From positions 1-17,958 of the forward strand of contig JAFVWG010000261.1 in assembly GCA_017501805.1 (NCBI GenBank): DNA of 17,958 nucleotides, read 5' to 3'. The first letter of the stretch is position 1. Each line of letters opens with the position of its first letter. Shown piece after piece: positions 16,636 to 17,958 of this stretch. The stretch is from Oscillospiraceae bacterium. GTDB lineage: Bacteria > Bacillota > Clostridia > Oscillospirales > Oscillospiraceae. Made by a program: the position numbers and the translations under genes. The notes below the pieces were generated by a model. The model did no database searches and was not told the origin of the DNA. It saw only the letters and a program-made list of their open reading frames with translations.

Positions 16636-16674
16636 AAAAAACAGGGACAGCAGAAATGCTGTCCCTGTTTTTTT
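16636..16674. terminator. Bidirectional terminator between hemW and the HD-domain gene
   Basis: 11-bp stem ACAGGGACAGC (16641-16651) with 16658-16668, loop AGAAAT, flanked by an A run on the left and seven Ts on the right. It can stop both the hemW transcript and the convergent minus-strand transcript. The arms are identical to those at 6124-6150. Confidence 0.92.
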
Positions 16675-16707
16675 AATGCAGAGTGTAAAATACATAATTG
16701 CGGTGCC

Positions 16708-16730
16708 GCTTCGCGTACCCATAGGGAGAG
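16708..16730. repeat. 23-base exact repeat of 1777-1799
   Basis: Identical over 23 bases to 1777-1799, in the same orientation, beginning GCTTCGCGTACCC; both copies are intergenic and about 15 kb apart. The similarity continues weakly on the right (CAAG). Confidence 0.85.
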
Positions 16731-16745
16731 CCAAGGCGGCGGGGG

Positions 16746-17285
16746 TTATTTCTCAGCTGTCAGGAGGCGGAAGAGGCGGAGGAAGTCCTGCTCACACGCT
16801 TTGAATCCGTTGAAGGCGAAGGTGGGCGCGGAAGCGAGGTCGGGGATGCTGTCGCTCAGCCGCGTGTCCATCAGCGCCAAAAACTCGTGGAGGAGAAGCT
16901 CGTTGTCGATTTGGAAGACAAGAGCCTCTTCTTCCTCGGTCAGCGGCTCGGTCAGCCACTTCTGCCAGATCATTTCCTGCAACGGGCGTTCGATCTCCAG
17001 ATATCCGGGCAGCTCCGCCTTCACCGGGCGGGTGACGTCGGAAAGATAGGCTTCGCTCGCATCGTGCAGCAGGCAGCCGAGCCGGATCTTTTGGGAAAGT
17101 CCCCGTGCTTCTGCCTCACGCGCGCAGTTGATGCTGTGCTGACCCACGGAATAAAAATCTTTGCAATGACCGCCCGCGCGGCAGAGCATCGCGAGCGCGT
17201 GGGCGATATCTTCAATACGGATCAGGTCGGCATCCGGGTGGATCGGGTCGAAGCGGATGCCCGTGTAGGTTCGGATGGAGCTCAT
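16746..17285 (-). CDS. HD-domain phosphohydrolase
   Basis: 179 aa. A metal-dependent HD hydrolase: His50 in YSVGQHS, His74-Asp75 in LLHDASEAYLSDV, and Asp127 in IDNELL form the H...HD...D ligand set. The N-terminal TYTGIRFDPIHPDADLI and IEDIAHALAMLCR blocks resemble small HD proteins often encoded by phages and plasmids and related to YfbR-type 5'-nucleotidases, which remove phosphate from deoxynucleoside monophosphates. Substrate here is unknown. Start chosen because AAGGAGG (complement of 17293-17299) lies 7 bases before it. It is 26 bases downstream of the S23-like gene, so probably on its transcript, and ends before the bidirectional terminator. Confidence 0.88.
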   Translation of the reverse strand: MSSIRTYTGIRFDPIHPDADLIRIEDIAHALAMLCRAGGHCKDFYSVGQHSINCAREAEARGLSQKIRLGCLLHDASEAYLSDVTRPVKAELPGYLEIERPLQEMIWQKWLTEPLTEEEEALVFQIDNELLLHEFLALMDTRLSDSIPDLASAPTFAFNGFKACEQDFLRLFRLLTAEK

Positions 17286-17311
17286 AGGGAGACCTCCTTG
17301 CGGTGGATGGG

Positions 17312-17662
17312 TTATTCGGGGTTGGACTTTGCGGTGTTGAGAGAGGCGATCAGCATTCTTTTGATTTCTTCGGCAAGAGAAAGAAGCGCGTCAAACGGAT
17401 GGTCAAAAAGCTTGGTGCGTTCCAGAAGCTCAAGCCAATAGATGCTTTCACCTGTTTCTTTCAACGCGATATGCAGCTTCGATACAAAGTCGGCCTTGCT
17501 GTTTCCGTAAACTGCCTCATTGATATTTGCTCCGATCGAAGTGGCGGAACGAAGAAGCTGCTTTGCAATGGTTGTATCTTTTTTTGTTTTGGAATATGCT
17601 TCATAAAACAAAACGATCTGCACAGAAAATTCAAGTGATTTTTCAAGTAGTGGACTGTTCAT
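17312..17662 (-). CDS. Four-helix-bundle protein, S23 (23S rRNA intervening sequence) family
   Basis: 116 aa, the usual length. Four helices are visible: about 3-24, 29-52 (including AKQLLRSATSIGANINEA), 57-82 (DFVSKLHIALKETGESIYWLELL) and 90-110. The SIGANINEA and KETGESIYWLELL blocks are signatures of the family first found as ORFs in intervening sequences of 23S rRNA and now known as free-standing genes; function is unknown, with RNA or protein binding suspected. GC (low 40s %, by eye) is clearly below the neighbouring genes, a hint of transfer. The RBS GAGGTGA precedes the ATG and a good extended -10 promoter lies just upstream. Confidence 0.93.
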   Translation of the reverse strand: MNSPLLEKSLEFSVQIVLFYEAYSKTKKDTTIAKQLLRSATSIGANINEAVYGNSKADFVSKLHIALKETGESIYWLELLERTKLFDHPFDALLSLAEEIKRMLIASLNTAKSNPE

Positions 17663-17679
17663 AGAGTCACCTCGATAAA

Positions 17680-17707
17680 ATCATAACACAAATCAGCAGG
17701 AATGCAA
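17680..17707 (-). promoter_or_regulatory. Promoter of the S23-like/HD pair
   Basis: On the minus strand: -35 TTGCAT (17707-17702), 16-base spacer ending TGT, then -10 TATGAT (17685-17680), an extended -10 of the same form as at 7433-7441. Confidence 0.65.
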
Positions 17708-17709
17708 TC

Positions 17710-17745
17710 GTTCCGCAAGGCGGAACACCGATTCTCTTCTCTTTT
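17710..17745. repeat. GTTCCGC hairpin plus pyrimidine tract, relative of 1617-1672
   Basis: GTTCCGC-aag-GCGGAAC (17710-17726) followed by ACC and a TTCTCTTC-type tract. The reverse complement of 1617-1672 has the same layout (GTTCCGC-ttc-GCGGAAC, ACC, two bases, TTCTCTTC). The two copies lie in opposite orientation. Confidence 0.7.
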
Positions 17746-17832
17746 CTCTCCTATCTTTTCTCCGGAAAAGTCGCGGGGGTACAGTCAGAGAAGGGAGAAA
17801 AGGGAAAAGAGAAGGGAGAAAAGAACAAAAAG

Positions 17833-17857
17833 AAAAAGCCGCTTTCGCGACTTTTCC
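17833..17857 (-). terminator. Terminator of the tRNA-Ala gene
   Basis: On the minus strand: AAAAGTCGC, GAAA tetraloop, GCGGCTTTT, then further Ts (TTTTTCTTTTT). It begins 4 to 6 bases after the tRNA 3' end. Confidence 0.85.
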
Positions 17858-17861
17858 TTTT

Positions 17862-17937
17862 TGGTGGACCTGAAGGGATTCGAACCCACGACCTCTCGGA
17901 TGCGAACCGAACGCTCTCCCAACTGAGCTACAGGCCC
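17862..17937 (-). tRNA. tRNA-Ala (anticodon CGC)
   Basis: 76 nt including an encoded CCA end. Acceptor stem GGGCCTG/CAGGTCC with the alanine identity pair G3-U70; D arm GCTC/GAGC; anticodon stem TTCGG/CCGAG around loop TTCGCAT, giving anticodon CGC (17904-17902) for GCG codons; variable region AGGTC; T loop TTCGAAT; discriminator A73. The T stem GTGGG/CCCTT has a G-U pair at 49-65 and a U-U mismatch at 50-64, which is slightly unusual. GCG is a heavily used Ala codon in the genes of this window. Confidence 0.95.
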
Positions 17938-17958
17938 ATATAACAGCACTCGCATTTG

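Noticed and set aside
17312..17662. S23 gene as sign of a 23S rRNA intervening sequence
   Set aside because: No rRNA sequence flanks the gene; it has its own promoter and RBS, so it is a free-standing copy.

Overview
The window looks like chromosome of a GC-rich (about 60 %, by eye), anaerobic, gut-type member of the Clostridia, most likely near the Oscillospiraceae/Ruminococcaceae. The reasons are strong AGGAGG-type ribosome binding sites, sigma-A promoters of the TTGACA/TATAAT and extended -10 types, strong hairpin-plus-U terminators, the gene order U32 peptidase-maf-mreC-mreD-mrdA-lepA-hemW, and intergenic gaps filled with GC-rich palindromes of a kind I recall from that group. This placement is inference; there is no 16S rRNA gene in the window.

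Layout. (1) 29-1549: a neutral-ceramidase-superfamily protein of unknown substrate, closed by a strong terminator. (2) 1550-1983: a 434-base gap of short palindromes and dispersed repeat units, ending in a clear sigma-A promoter. (3) 1984-4642: a two-gene operon of malQ (4-alpha-glucanotransferase) and an iron-containing alcohol/butanol dehydrogenase, overlapping by 11 bases, then a terminator. (4) 4788-6071: a PLP aminotransferase with its own extended -10 promoter and terminator. (5) 6072-6425: a 354-base gap with a chain of palindromes. (6) 6426-7337, minus strand: a cysteine-rich protein of unknown function. (7) 7495-16628: one probable operon of seven genes, U32 family protein, maf, mreC, mreD, mrdA (PBP2), lepA and hemW, with gaps of -13 to +33 bases, driven from a promoter near 7436 and ended by a bidirectional terminator near 16658. 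(8) 16746-17662, minus strand: an HD-domain hydrolase and a low-GC S23-like four-helix-bundle gene. (9) 17862-17937, minus strand: tRNA-Ala(CGC), with a terminator.

How the genes work together. mreC, mreD and mrdA form the core of a rod-shape, lateral-wall peptidoglycan synthesis module; maf (nucleotide pyrophosphatase) commonly sits beside them. lepA and hemW are a conserved pair in Bacillota and here are fused onto the same transcript. mreB is missing from its usual place between maf and mreC. malQ points to use of maltodextrin or glycogen, and the alcohol dehydrogenase to fermentative NAD(P)H disposal.

The window is mostly conserved housekeeping DNA. I found no CRISPR array, transposase, phage module, riboswitch or convincing new multi-gene system. 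The parts most worth a second look are the orphan cysteine-rich protein, the ceramidase-like protein with an altered active-site motif, the dispersed intergenic palindromes (several present in two copies here), and the small low-GC segment beside the tRNA gene.
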